64,000 bases of DNA. Origin: Hasllibacter sp. MH4015. Its GTDB lineage: Bacteria > Pseudomonadota > Alphaproteobacteria > Rhodobacterales > Rhodobacteraceae. The stretch is taken from positions 62,001 through 126,000 of the forward strand of contig NZ_JAHTBK010000001.1 in NCBI RefSeq assembly GCF_020177575.1, given 5' to 3'. The position numbers and the translations under genes were made by a program. This document shows, piece by piece, positions 44,664-53,342 of the stretch; the stretch's first letter is position 1, and the number at the start of each line of letters is the position of its first letter. Below the pieces are notes generated by a model. That model searched no databases and had not been told where the DNA came from. It saw only the letters and a program-made list of their open reading frames with translations.

Positions 44664-45008
44664 ATGAGCGCCTTTGCCCTGACGGGATTTGCAGGCTTCG
44701 TGGCACTCTACTGGGTGCCGGTCCTGCTGCCGCCGATGATCGGGTGGCCGGTGGCGGGCCTCCTTGCCATGCTGGCCGGTCTCGGCACGATCATCGCGCT
44801 CCTTACACCACCGGCGCAGAGTTTCGTCGACCTGGGGCCGTTCGTGTTCTCGGTCGCGGGAATTCTTGCCATCGGCGCGACCGCTCCGGCGGCTTTGGTC
44901 CAGTGGATCGGTGTGCGCGGCGGTCCCTCTTTGCGCCTCCGCGTCGTCGGGTTTCTCGGCGCGCTACTCCTCTCGGCGGGGCTGCTCGCTATCTTCCTTT
45001 CCTTCTGA
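44664..45008 (+). CDS. Four-helix membrane protein between glcE and glcF
   Basis: 114 residues with hydrophobic helices at about 5-25, 28-47, 58-80 and 90-112. Not recognised. It is placed 4 nt after glcE and 10 nt before glcF, so it is co-expressed with the oxidase. A membrane anchor or quinone-side partner for GlcDEF, or a permease-like accessory, are only guesses. Its reading frame and hydrophobic pattern argue for a real gene. Confidence 0.7.
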   Translation: MSAFALTGFAGFVALYWVPVLLPPMIGWPVAGLLAMLAGLGTIIALLTPPAQSFVDLGPFVFSVAGILAIGATAPAALVQWIGVRGGPSLRLRVVGFLGALLLSAGLLAIFLSF

Positions 45009-45018
45009 CGGTGCCGCC

Positions 45019-46425
45019 ATGCAAACGACCTTTACGCCAGAGCAGCTGAAAGATTCCGCCACCGCGCGGTCGAACGAGATCCTGCGCACCTGCGTCCATT
45101 GCGGGTTCTGCACGGCGACCTGCCCGACCTACCAGGTCTTGGGCGATGAACTCGACAGTCCGCGGGGGCGCATCTACCTCATCAAGGACATGCTGGAAAA
45201 CGGCCGACCCGCCGACGAGAAGACGGTCAAACATATCGACCGCTGTCTGAGTTGCCTGGCCTGCATGACGACGTGCCCGTCGGGGGTGCATTACATGCAT
45301 CTGGTCGATCACGCGCGGGAATACATCGAGAACACGTACAAACGCCCCCTGTTCGAGCGGGTCCTGCGGTGGACATTGGCGCAGATCCTGCCCTATCCGA
45401 TGCGGTTCCGCGTGGCGCTCCTGGGGGCCAAGATCGGGCGGCCCTTCGCGCGGCTGATGCCCGATGCCCGCCTGCGCGCGATGTTGGAAATGGCGCCCAA
45501 GCAGATCCCGCCGGTCAGTCGCAATGATGATCCGCAGACCTTCCCGGCCGCCCAGAAAAAGATGCGTGTGGCCTTGATGACGGGATGTGCCCAGAAGGCG
45601 CTGAACACGGACATCAACGATGCCACGATCCGGCTTCTGACGCGATTGGGGGCGGAGGTTGTGGTGGCAGAGGGGGCGGGATGCTGCGGGGCGCTGACCC
45701 ACCACATGGGCAAGACAAGGGAAAGCCACGCCACGGCGGCCAAGAACATCCGCGCCTGGAGCGCCGAGATGAGGGGCGAAGGGCTCGATGCGATCGTCAT
45801 CAACACGTCGGGTTGCGGGACGACCGTGAAGGATTACGGCCACATGTTCCGGGACGATGTGGACCTGGCAGAGGATGCGGCTGCCGTGGCCGGACTTGCC
45901 AAGGACGTGAGCGAGGTTCTGATCGACCTGCTGCCGGAGGGGGCGGAGGTGTTCTCCCCCAATATCGCGCGCGTGGCCGTGGCGGGAACCGACGCGCCGG
46001 TGCCGGTGGCGTCCCCGCTCTTTGCCGGCGGACCAAGGGACGGCATCCGTGTCGCCTATCACGCGGCGTGTTCGCTGCAGCACGGACAGCAGATCAAGAC
46101 CTATCCCAAGGATTTGCTGAAACGGGCCGGGTTCAAGGTGGTGGAACCGGCGGATTCGCACCTGTGCTGCGGAAGTGCGGGAACCTACAACCTCATGCAG
46201 CCGGAGATCTCCAAGCAGCTCAAGGCCCGCAAGGTAGAGACGTTGGAGGCGACGAAACCCGACGTGATCGCGGCGGGCAATATCGGGTGCATGATGCAGA
46301 TCGGCTCGGGCATCGGCGTGCCGATCGTCCACACGGTCGAGCTGCTGGATTGGGCCACCGGCGGCCCCCGGCCCCCTGCCTTCGATCGAGAGGATGACGT
46401 GGCCAAAGTGCCGATCCTGCGGTGA
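45019..46425 (+). CDS. glcF: Glycolate oxidase iron-sulfur subunit GlcF
   Basis: 468 residues. Two [4Fe-4S] motifs: CVHCGFCTATCP (Cys25, 28, 31, 35) and CLSCLACMTTCP (Cys76, 79, 82, 86). Two CCG-type domains follow (MTGCAQKALN, GAGCCGAL; HAACSLQHGQ, HLCCGSAGTY), as in heterodisulfide-reductase-like subunits. A loop rich in Ala, Val and Pro (VAVAGTDAPVPVASPLFAGG) between the two CCG domains looks longer than usual. It transfers electrons to the quinone pool. Confidence 0.93.
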   Translation: MQTTFTPEQLKDSATARSNEILRTCVHCGFCTATCPTYQVLGDELDSPRGRIYLIKDMLENGRPADEKTVKHIDRCLSCLACMTTCPSGVHYMHLVDHAREYIENTYKRPLFERVLRWTLAQILPYPMRFRVALLGAKIGRPFARLMPDARLRAMLEMAPKQIPPVSRNDDPQTFPAAQKKMRVALMTGCAQKALNTDINDATIRLLTRLGAEVVVAEGAGCCGALTHHMGKTRESHATAAKNIRAWSAEMRGEGLDAIVINTSGCGTTVKDYGHMFRDDVDLAEDAAAVAGLAKDVSEVLIDLLPEGAEVFSPNIARVAVAGTDAPVPVASPLFAGGPRDGIRVAYHAACSLQHGQQIKTYPKDLLKRAGFKVVEPADSHLCCGSAGTYNLMQPEISKQLKARKVETLEATKPDVIAAGNIGCMMQIGSGIGVPIVHTVELLDWATGGPRPPAFDREDDVAKVPILR

Positions 46426-46509
46426 GGCGGGCCGCCCCGGCCACCCGGCCATATTTTTGCCCCCGTTAACGGTTACGCCCCGCTTAACCAAGGGACGAAG
46501 GGGATCGCG

Positions 46510-47364
46510 ATGCGACTTGCCATGGCCGTAACCATGCTGTGCACGATGGGCAGTTTGCTGTCCGCGCAGGGTCTGCCGACGATCCAACGCGAAAACGCGC
46601 TTGGCGGCTTGCGGGCGCTTGGCGGCGCGGATGAGGCTGCCGAATGGCGGGCGGTGGGCCGGTTGGATACCGGCGTGTCCTTCTGCTCGGCGACGCTGAT
46701 CGCACCTGACGTCGTGCTGACGGCGGCCCATTGCCTCTACCATCCGGAGACCGACGCCGCGTTCGTGCCCGACGACCTCACCTTTTCCGCAGGTTTGCGA
46801 AACGGACGCGCCGCCGCCGTGCGCGGGGTGCGGCGGACGGTTGTCCTGCCCGATTACACGCCCGAGATCGGCGAGGAGATGGACATGATCGGGGCCGACC
46901 TTGCGCTGCTGCAATTACAGCACCCGATTTCGGAGGCCTCCATCCAGCCGATCCCGACCGGGCGCACCGGGCGCGGGGACGATCCGGTCACGGTCGTATC
47001 TTACGGGATGGAGCGGGAAGCCTATGCCTCCATCGAGGAAGGGTGTGAGATCCTCGCGCGGCGCGGGCCGGTACGCTCGTTGAGTTGCGAGGTCGTGTCG
47101 GGGGCGTCCGGCTCTCCGGTCTTGCGCATCGCGCAAGGCCGAGCCGAAATCGTGGCCGTCATGTCCGCTATGGCCGAAGTGGACGGGGAAGCCGTGTCGC
47201 TTGCGGTGATCCTGGACGATCAGCTGGCGCAATTGCTCGATCAATATGAACGGGAGGGGGGTATCGGCCTGTCCCGCCCGAGCCAGACCCTCGGTGGCAC
47301 CGCGTTTCTGGGCCAGGGCAATGACGGGCGCGAAACCATCGGCGCGCGGTTCATCCGGCCCTGA
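46510..47364 (+). CDS. Secreted trypsin-like serine protease
   Basis: 284 residues with a signal peptide (MRLAMAVTMLCTMGSLLSA). The S1 triad can be placed: His in VVLTAAHCLYHP, Asp in IGADLALLQL, Ser in VSGASGSPVL. The nucleophile motif is GASGSP, with Ala in place of Asp of GDSGGP. Four Cys suggest two disulfides. Predicted periplasmic or extracellular endopeptidase. Confidence 0.85.
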   Translation: MRLAMAVTMLCTMGSLLSAQGLPTIQRENALGGLRALGGADEAAEWRAVGRLDTGVSFCSATLIAPDVVLTAAHCLYHPETDAAFVPDDLTFSAGLRNGRAAAVRGVRRTVVLPDYTPEIGEEMDMIGADLALLQLQHPISEASIQPIPTGRTGRGDDPVTVVSYGMEREAYASIEEGCEILARRGPVRSLSCEVVSGASGSPVLRIAQGRAEIVAVMSAMAEVDGEAVSLAVILDDQLAQLLDQYEREGGIGLSRPSQTLGGTAFLGQGNDGRETIGARFIRP

Positions 47365-47383
47365 AAACCACGCCTTTTCGGGT

Positions 47384-47412
47384 CTTGAAACCCGGCGCAG
47401 GGCTTCCCAAAT
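47384..47412 (+). promoter_or_regulatory. Candidate RpoH (heat-shock) promoter of the Hsp20 gene
   Basis: CTTGAAA (47384-47390), 15 nt, CCCAAAT (47406-47412), close to the sigma-32 consensus CTTGAAA/CCCCAT-T. It leaves a leader of about 120 nt in which several stems can form, for example GGTGTCGGC with GCCGGCACC (one G-U) around 47419-47447. Confidence 0.5.
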
Positions 47413-47542
47413 TTGCTGGTGTCGGCGCCGTTGATCGGGCCGGCACCTGAACCGGTGGCCCGTTTCGGCCGCCAGCACCTGGGCTTGCGCCTTCTGAAAG
47501 GGCAGCCCGCACAAATCGTTGTCGCTCAATGGAGGATGACCC

Positions 47543-48004
47543 ATGCGAACCTATGATTTTTCCCCGCTTTACCGCGCAACCGTCGGCTTTGACCGGATGG
47601 CAGACATGCTTGACCGCGTCCTGACGCAAGATGGCAGCACGCCGACCTACCCGCCCTACAACATCGAAAAGACCGCGGACGATGCCTACCGCATCTCGGT
47701 CGCCGTGGCGGGCTTCACGGAAGCCGATCTTTCGGTCGAACAGCGCGAGCAGGAAGTCGTCGTGTCCGCCCGTCGTGAGAAGGACGAGGAAAAGCGCACC
47801 TATCTGCACCGCGGCATCGCCACGCGCGCGTTCGAGAAGCGCTTCCAACTGGCTGACCATGTCCGCGTGACCGGTGCGGTTGCCGAAAACGGCATGCTGC
47901 ATATCGACCTGGTGCGTGAAGTGCCCGAGGCGCTCAAACCCCGCCAGATCGAGATCGGGTCCGGCACGGCCAAAGCCATCGAAGGTGAGACGGTCGACGC
48001 CTAA
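47543..48004 (+). CDS. Small heat-shock protein Hsp20 (IbpA-like)
   Basis: 153 residues. Alpha-crystallin domain from YPPYNIEKTADDAYRISVAV to the conserved RAFEKRFQLADHVRVTGAV and NGMLHIDLVREVPEALKPR. It is an ATP-independent holdase for unfolding proteins. The N-terminus (RTYDFSPLYRATVGFDRM) is typical for IbpA-like members. SD ATGGAGGAT, RpoH-like promoter, and an intrinsic terminator at 48031-48057. Confidence 0.93.
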   Translation: MRTYDFSPLYRATVGFDRMADMLDRVLTQDGSTPTYPPYNIEKTADDAYRISVAVAGFTEADLSVEQREQEVVVSARREKDEEKRTYLHRGIATRAFEKRFQLADHVRVTGAVAENGMLHIDLVREVPEALKPRQIEIGSGTAKAIEGETVDA

Positions 48005-48030
48005 GTCGCCATCGCCTTGAGACAAGCGGG

Positions 48031-48057
48031 GGGCGGTCCAATCGGGCCGCCCTTTTT
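48031..48057. terminator. Intrinsic terminator of the Hsp20 gene
   Basis: GGGCGGTCC-aatc-GGGCCGCCC (one G-U pair) followed by TTTTT at 48053-48057. The T-run overlaps the stop codon of the convergent Hint-domain gene. Confidence 0.85.
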
Positions 48058-48899
48058 CATGCGCGCCTCAGCCGCCGGGGGCGCATGCCGGGCTGCTCGA
48101 CCCGCCGGGCGGGTTCCATCCCGATACACCGGTTCAGGAGCGCCCGCGCCGCCCTGTGGTGGTGCTCAAGACTGCGCGACGTGACCAACATGCTTTCGAC
48201 CCAGCACCCGGCGGCCTGGATGATCGAATGCCGCTCCATCACGATGGACAGGTAATGGGCCTTTTTCCGTCCGCGCATCCGCCGGACGCCGTTCTGGCCA
48301 ACCAATTTGATCGCGGGGACCAACACCTCCTCCCCCGTCGCGTGGTCGATGCGCAGGACGCGGTGTTGGGGCGACGTAATCAGATCGGAATGCGGCGTAT
48401 CTTGGCCCAACGCGCCTTTGGGGATCAGGATCGGCTTGGCGGGATCATCGTCGGCTTTGAATGTCATCCGCTCGAACATGACAAGGCGGATCGCCTGCCA
48501 GCCGAGATCCTTTGTCCAGACGATGTCATCGGGGCGCAGATCCTCAATCGGGATTTCGCCCCGTTCGGTGCAGATCGGCGTTCCCTCATGCAGGCAGAAG
48601 GGCCCGGCGGAAAAGGTGAAATCGGATGCCGAGACGTCCGACATGCCCACGTCTTTCAGGCGCAACGTTTCGCCGTTGTCGAAGGTCAGGACGGTGTCGC
48701 CCCCATCCCCCGACATGCGCGCCCGGACATCTTCGTAGGAGGAGAGTTCGGCCATGTCGAACGTGACGCGATCCGTGCCGGGTCGAAACCCTTCGAGGAC
48801 GTCACAGCCGTGCCCATCGCGAAACACGAACGTCTCGCAGGCACCATGGGCCTCTGCCCGATCCAAGCCTGAGACGCCGTCGGCACGGCCAGTCGACAT
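48057..48899 (-). CDS. Hint-domain protein with a short RTX-like N-terminal remnant
   Basis: 280 residues. The N-terminal 100 residues (FRDGHGCDVLEGFRPGTDRV, LRLKDVGMSDVSASDFTF) resemble the last part of RTX-type calcium-binding repeats. Then comes a Hint (hedgehog/intein) domain, whose first residue is probably the Cys of FCLHEGTPICTERG, with DLRPDDIVWTKDLGWQAI and TSPQHRVLRID, where the His of the HRV block is conserved. Hint domains self-process. It is short compared with the large roseobacter RTX-Hint proteins. Start 48899 behind GAGGT. Confidence 0.8.
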   Translation of the reverse strand: MSTGRADGVSGLDRAEAHGACETFVFRDGHGCDVLEGFRPGTDRVTFDMAELSSYEDVRARMSGDGGDTVLTFDNGETLRLKDVGMSDVSASDFTFSAGPFCLHEGTPICTERGEIPIEDLRPDDIVWTKDLGWQAIRLVMFERMTFKADDDPAKPILIPKGALGQDTPHSDLITSPQHRVLRIDHATGEEVLVPAIKLVGQNGVRRMRGRKKAHYLSIVMERHSIIQAAGCWVESMLVTSRSLEHHHRAARALLNRCIGMEPARRVEQPGMRPRRLRRA

Positions 48900-48989
48900 A
48901 ACGGGACCTCGTCGCAATTTTCGTGCGACAGCGGTAGGAAACCGGGCCTAATTGTCGGTGAATGGAGCGGATTACTTAGGTAAAATTGA

Positions 48990-49874
48990 CTAGAACCATT
49001 GCCCCGGTTCCATCAACCCCAGCTCCATCAATTGCATGGAGGACCACTGGAATTGCACGGATTTGTGCCAGCGGAAATCGGGGATGTCGTGGCGGGAGCC
49101 GGGATTGGTCCTGAGCGCCTTGGCCACCCGGAACGAGCAGATCGTGGCACTCAGCGAATGGTGCCAGGGGCAGGTATAGGTGTTCAGCTCTTCGTTGCTG
49201 AGCGTGTGGTCGTCCCGCAGCCTGAGGCCCGGTTGCGCCTGGAACAGGCCGACGCGGTCGATCTTGCGCTTCGGTTTGGCGACATGCTCCTCAAACCGCC
49301 AGCGCAGGCCGCCGTAGAAGTTGAGCTGCCGGTCCATGACGTCGTCGCCCTCCGGCCCGCCCCGGCGTGTCTCGGCGTAGTAGCCGGAGCTGTCGAGAAG
49401 CGCACTGTCCAGATCGACCGCGTTGGGGTGGGCGGTCAGGTCGCCCGCGTAAAGGTCGATGACGTAGGTCAGAACCGCCTCGCGCCGTTCCTCCATCACC
49501 CATGTCACAAGCTCTCCCACGGTGCGATCTTCGCAGAAGGGGAAGAACAGGAATTCACCGTTATAGCAGTAGTGAATCCACTGCCCCGGCACCTTCTCGA
49601 TCAAGGCGTTGACGACGTCGACGGCCACGCCGGGCCTGCGCGACGGGTGGCGAATGATATGTTGCCGGGCCGTCGTGTCCGCGGGTGCGTCCGGCACTTC
49701 CACCTCTTCGGGGGCCACGACGATGATCCCCTTGAAGCCGAGCGAATGGAGGTGGTCGAGGCTGCTCGCAAGCTCCACCCGGTCCTCAGCGATCAGCACG
49801 GCGAACGGCCCCTTGCCCAATTCGCCGGGGGCGAGGGCCTGAAATTTCGTGAGGTTGGAATGCTCTATGGCCAT
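48990..49874 (-). CDS. Glycosyltransferase family 2-like protein
   Basis: 294 residues. Segments GQWIHYCYNGEFLFFPFCED, EERREAVLTYVIDLYAGDL and YTCPWHHSLSATICSFRVAK are ones I recall from a Rhodobacteraceae family annotated as GT2-like. The N-terminal part (FAVLIAEDRVELASSLDHLH) looks like a nucleotide-sugar-binding half. No membrane segment. The longer in-frame extension antisense to miaB is rejected. Confidence 0.65.
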   Translation of the reverse strand: MAIEHSNLTKFQALAPGELGKGPFAVLIAEDRVELASSLDHLHSLGFKGIIVVAPEEVEVPDAPADTTARQHIIRHPSRRPGVAVDVVNALIEKVPGQWIHYCYNGEFLFFPFCEDRTVGELVTWVMEERREAVLTYVIDLYAGDLTAHPNAVDLDSALLDSSGYYAETRRGGPEGDDVMDRQLNFYGGLRWRFEEHVAKPKRKIDRVGLFQAQPGLRLRDDHTLSNEELNTYTCPWHHSLSATICSFRVAKALRTNPGSRHDIPDFRWHKSVQFQWSSMQLMELGLMEPGQWF

Positions 49875-50039
49875 GCTGCTCGTCGTTATTGCCGGACGCG
49901 TGTGCCACGCCGAACCGCTTTGCGCGCCAAAATGCCTGCAAGTCGGCGATATTGCAATTCCGCCATCGGTTGAAGCGCGGGCCGCGGCACGATAGAGGAC
50001 GGCGGTTGATAATTCCTTGTCCCGAGGGTGCCTCCCGCG

Positions 50040-51353
50040 ATGACCAAGAAGCTCTACGTCAAAACCTATGGCTGTCAGATGAACGTCTATGACAGTGAGC
50101 GCATGGCCGAGGCCCTGAGCGGCGAAGGGTATGAGCAGGTCGACAGCCCCGAAGACGCCGACATGATCCTGCTCAACACCTGCCACATCCGGGAAAAGGC
50201 GGCAGAGAAGGTTTATTCCGAACTGGGCCGGTTCCGCCCGCTTCGCGATGCCAACCCCGACCTCAGGATCGGTGTCGCGGGTTGCGTGGCCCAGGCCGAG
50301 GGCGAAGAGATCATGCGCCGTCAGCCGATGGTCGATCTTGTCGTAGGCCCCCAAACCTATCACCGCCTGCCGAAAATGATGGAAGCGGTGGAGAAGGGGC
50401 AAAAGGCGCTCGACACCGATTTCCCCGAGGAAGACAAGTTCCTGAAACTGCCCAGGCAGCGCGCCACGCGGGGGCCGACGGCGTTCCTGACGGTGCAGGA
50501 AGGCTGTGATAAATTCTGCGCCTTCTGTGTTGTCCCCTATACCCGTGGTGCGGAGGTCAGCCGCCCGGCGGATCGGCTTCTGGGGGAGGCGCGCGATCTG
50601 GTGGACCGTGGCGTGCGGGAAATCACGCTTTTGGGGCAGAATGTGAATGCCTATCACGGCGCGGGTGAGGGCGGCGATTGGGGCCTTGCGCGGCTGATCC
50701 GAGAAATGGCGAAGATCGACGGGCTGGATCGTATCCGCTTTACCACCTCGCATCCAAACGACATGAACGACGACCTGATCGCGGCCCACGGCGATTGCGA
50801 AAAGCTGATGCCCTACCTGCATCTTCCGGTGCAGGCGGGGGCGGACAAGGTGCTGAAGGCGATGAACCGCAAGCACACGGCCGAGGATTACGTCCGCCTG
50901 ATCGAGCGTATTCGCGCCGTGCGGCCCGATCTGCACCTGTCGGGCGACTTCATCGTCGGCTTCCCCGGCGAGACGGAGGCGGATTTCCAGGATACGCTGT
51001 CGCTGGTCGAAACGGTCGGCTACGGCACGGCCTATTCGTTCAAGTATTCCAGCCGTCCGGGCACCCCCGCGGCGGAACGGGCGGGCCAGGTATCAGCCGA
51101 GGAAGCGAGTGACAGGCTCCAACGGCTGCAATCTCTCCTCACGCAGCAACAGCGCGCGACGCAGGACGCGATGGTGGGCCGCCGCGTCCATGTCCTGTTC
51201 GAGAAGCCAGGGCGCGAGGCGGGGCAGATGGTCGGCAAATCCGAATACCTGCACGCCGTCCATGTCGACGGGCCCGCCGAGTTACGCGGACGGATCGCAC
51301 CGGTGGAGATCGTGGAAAGCCGCACCAACTCCCTGCGCGGACGCCTGGTCTAG
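50040..51353 (+). CDS. miaB: tRNA-2-methylthio-N6-dimethylallyladenosine synthase MiaB
   Basis: 437 residues. The UPF0004 domain holds Cys12, Cys48 and Cys82 for the auxiliary [4Fe-4S] cluster; the radical-SAM motif CDKFCAFC gives Cys156, 160 and 163; a C-terminal TRAM domain ([20 protein letters not shown]) binds tRNA. It methylthiolates A37 of tRNAs reading UNN codons. Start at the ATG at 50040; a GTG four codons earlier is in frame. Confidence 0.95.
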   Translation: MTKKLYVKTYGCQMNVYDSERMAEALSGEGYEQVDSPEDADMILLNTCHIREKAAEKVYSELGRFRPLRDANPDLRIGVAGCVAQAEGEEIMRRQPMVDLVVGPQTYHRLPKMMEAVEKGQKALDTDFPEEDKFLKLPRQRATRGPTAFLTVQEGCDKFCAFCVVPYTRGAEVSRPADRLLGEARDLVDRGVREITLLGQNVNAYHGAGEGGDWGLARLIREMAKIDGLDRIRFTTSHPNDMNDDLIAAHGDCEKLMPYLHLPVQAGADKVLKAMNRKHTAEDYVRLIERIRAVRPDLHLSGDFIVGFPGETEADFQDTLSLVETVGYGTAYSFKYSSRPGTPAAERAGQVSAEEASDRLQRLQSLLTQQQRATQDAMVGRRVHVLFEKPGREAGQMVGKSEYLHAVHVDGPAELRGRIAPVEIVESRTNSLRGRLV

Positions 51354-51380
51354 GGCGGGACAATGCCCGCCCCACGGGAT

Positions 51381-51710
51381 TTACCGGCCCGGCGGGTTTT
51401 CCGCGATGATGCGATACATCACCTGAACCGCCGCGTCGGGCCGATCCACGGTGGAGGGATCCCGGCACACCCGCTCTCCGATCGCGTGGGCCTCCGGATA
51501 GGAATATCCGGCGTTCACAAGGCTATCTATGAAGACCGGGTTGGGCCGGTCCCAGATCACCTCGGTAAACGGGCCGCGGAAACAGCTGACCGTCACTGTG
51601 ATCGTGTTCACGATCATTCGGTATTCGTAGGTGGTGGCTTGGACCGGTGCAGATAATCCGGCCAGAACGACTGCACCGGCGGCACCGGTGCGCGCAAATT
51701 TACTCAACAT
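51381..51710 (-). CDS. Small secreted protein, function unknown
   Basis: 109 residues with a signal peptide (MLSKFARTGAAGAVVLAGLS, cleavage around VQA-TTYEY). The mature chain has two Cys (VSCFRG and ERVCRD) that could form a disulfide. Not recognised. Convergent with miaB. Confidence 0.65.
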   Translation of the reverse strand: MLSKFARTGAAGAVVLAGLSAPVQATTYEYRMIVNTITVTVSCFRGPFTEVIWDRPNPVFIDSLVNAGYSYPEAHAIGERVCRDPSTVDRPDAAVQVMYRIIAENPPGR

Positions 51711-52168
51711 TTATACTTCCCCAATCAGTCGGCGCGCCCGTGTTGGCAGACAGGGCTCCGTGCGCCGGTTCGTGACGGCACGGTATCACGATGCGCGGGC
51801 GGCGCGGATCACTTTTGACTAAAATCGGTAAGATTCGAATTGGCGCGAAACAATGCCGGGCCGATTCGCCCAATGTTCGCAAATCACTGACAATCTGACG
51901 CGGCACGGCCCCTTCGCGCCGATCCTACGCCAAATCTCCGTCGAAGGACCGGCAAAAATAGCCGAATCGCGGCCAAGCTGTTTCCGAATCCGCAACCTTC
52001 GGGCGATTAAACCCCTTCCCAAGTGGGGATAAGGTGCTATCCTGCCGAAATCTAACGCGTTTTCGCCATGGGCGCTGCCATGCCCGATGAATTGGCGACA
52101 AATGCAGGACATGTTGCCGAATCCGCGCCTGCGTTTTCGGGGGATTCGAAACGAGAGGGGATGCAGGT
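51711..52168 (+). other. 458-bp intergenic region without a recognisable gene
   Basis: Only short overlapping reading frames occur, none with a family signature. The base composition is less GC-rich than neighbouring genes. Near the 3' end CCCAAGTGGGGATAAGGTGC precedes TATCCT (about 52037), a possible -10 like that of boxC, leading to the OmpA-type gene whose GTG start follows GAGAGGGG. Confidence 0.5.
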
Positions 52169-52744
52169 GTGATCTACGCTTTGACACGCAGATTGACGGG
52201 TGCGCTTGGTGCGGCTGCCTTGGCGGCGGGGGTGATGTTCGCCGTCGCGACGCCGGCCGCTGCGCAGCAAACCGTGACGATTACCGGAACCGTTCAACCG
52301 GGTCTTTGGGTTGATCCGGATGGCTGTATGCACTGGGTCGCCGATGGCGGGATCGAGGGCTATATGGAAGGCCGCGTGAACCCCCATAACGGGATGCCCG
52401 TGTGCCTTGATGTGAACCCGTGCGGCGTCGCGAACACCGATACGATGTTCCACACCGATTCCGCGCGATTGACCTCCGCCGGCCGCGCGCATCTTCAGCA
52501 ATTCTTCCAAAGCGCCGGGGCCTTCGCCTACGCCATCTATGGCCACACCGACAGCCGCGCCTCCGACGAATACAACATGCGCCTGAGCAACCGTCGCGCC
52601 GCCGCGGTGGCGAACCTCGCACGCTCCATGGGGGCCCGCGTCGCTCGCGAGATCGGGTATGGTGAACGCCGTCCGGTCGCGCCCAATGACAGCGCCGCTA
52701 ACATGCAGCGCAACCGCCGCGTCGAAATCGTGTGCTACCGCTAA
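52169..52744 (+). CDS. OmpA-family protein with an N-terminal DPDGC domain
   Basis: 191 residues with a signal peptide (cleavage near AAA-QQ at about 33). Residues 45-79 form a small domain (GLWVDPDGCMHW...GIEGYMEG...GMPVC; Cys53 and Cys79). Residues 91-191 are an OmpA-like peptidoglycan-binding domain (YGHTDSRASDEYNMRLSNRR). The GTG start follows an SD. The next gene encodes a lipoprotein with the same small domain. Predicted periplasmic cell-wall anchor. Confidence 0.85.
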   Translation: MIYALTRRLTGALGAAALAAGVMFAVATPAAAQQTVTITGTVQPGLWVDPDGCMHWVADGGIEGYMEGRVNPHNGMPVCLDVNPCGVANTDTMFHTDSARLTSAGRAHLQQFFQSAGAFAYAIYGHTDSRASDEYNMRLSNRRAAAVANLARSMGARVAREIGYGERRPVAPNDSAANMQRNRRVEIVCYR

Positions 52745-52761
52745 GCGGGAAAGGGACAGAC

Positions 52762-53130
52762 ATGAATATTCTCAAACTTCCCCTGCTGATGGCCGCACCG
52801 CTTGCGCTGATGGGCTGCGTGGAAAACTTCGAAGGGGTGGGCCCCGCCCGCCTGGGTCCCAACGGCGAACCGCCGGTGATCGCCATCGGTGAAGACCGCG
52901 GTCGGGATGCCGGGTCCCTGTCGCGGCTAGAGGCCGGGATCTACATCGACCCCGACGGTTGCCACATCTGGATGATCGACGACGGGCTTGAGGGCTACTG
53001 GTCGCGCCGCCTGGATCCGCGCTCGGGTCTGCCGGTCTGTACCGAGCCTGCGCCGCGCGGCTCCATCATCGGGGATTACAGCTCCGGCAGCCCGGGTATC
53101 GCGGATCGCGTGCCACGCATCCGGCGCTGA
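52762..53130 (+). CDS. Lipoprotein with a DPDGC domain
   Basis: 122 residues. Lipobox LALMGC with lipidated Cys19. Residues 59-93 (GIYIDPDGCHIW...GLEGYWSR...GLPVC; Cys67, Cys93) repeat the small domain of the preceding OmpA-type protein at matching spacing. 17 nt separate the genes. Probably an outer- or inner-membrane-anchored partner; function unknown. Confidence 0.8.
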   Translation: MNILKLPLLMAAPLALMGCVENFEGVGPARLGPNGEPPVIAIGEDRGRDAGSLSRLEAGIYIDPDGCHIWMIDDGLEGYWSRRLDPRSGLPVCTEPAPRGSIIGDYSSGSPGIADRVPRIRR

Positions 53131-53152
53131 CGCCATCGAGAATACCTTGCGG

Positions 53153-53180
53153 CAGGCGGTCCTTCGGGGCCGCCTGTTTT
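53153..53180 (+). terminator. Intrinsic terminator after the lipoprotein gene
   Basis: CAGGCGGTCC-ttcg-GGGCCGCCTG (one G-U) followed by TTTT. UUCG tetraloop; ends the OmpA-lipoprotein unit. Confidence 0.85.
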
Positions 53181-53342
53181 CGTACCGGCACCGGGCAGGT
53201 GTCGCGGGCGCAACCATGGGCACCACAAAATATCGTCTCAACCGCAAGGATCGCTGTGGACAACAATGGCCCGTGCGGCCAGACTCGGATCAAGACAGGA
53301 GCCTCGGGTGGTCCGGGGTAGACACCTCGACCGGAGATTTCC

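Noticed and set aside
46470-46500. CtrA box upstream of the serine protease gene
   Set aside because: TTAAC half-sites are present but the spacing is about 13 nt instead of 7.
46510-47364. Serine protease as an inactive homologue
   Set aside because: GASGSP replaces GDSGGP, but His, Asp and Ser of the triad can all be placed, so inactivity is not shown.
49875-50936. N-terminal extension of the GT2-like protein
   Set aside because: It is antisense to miaB, low in recognisable sequence, and the ATG at 49874 begins a sensible protein.
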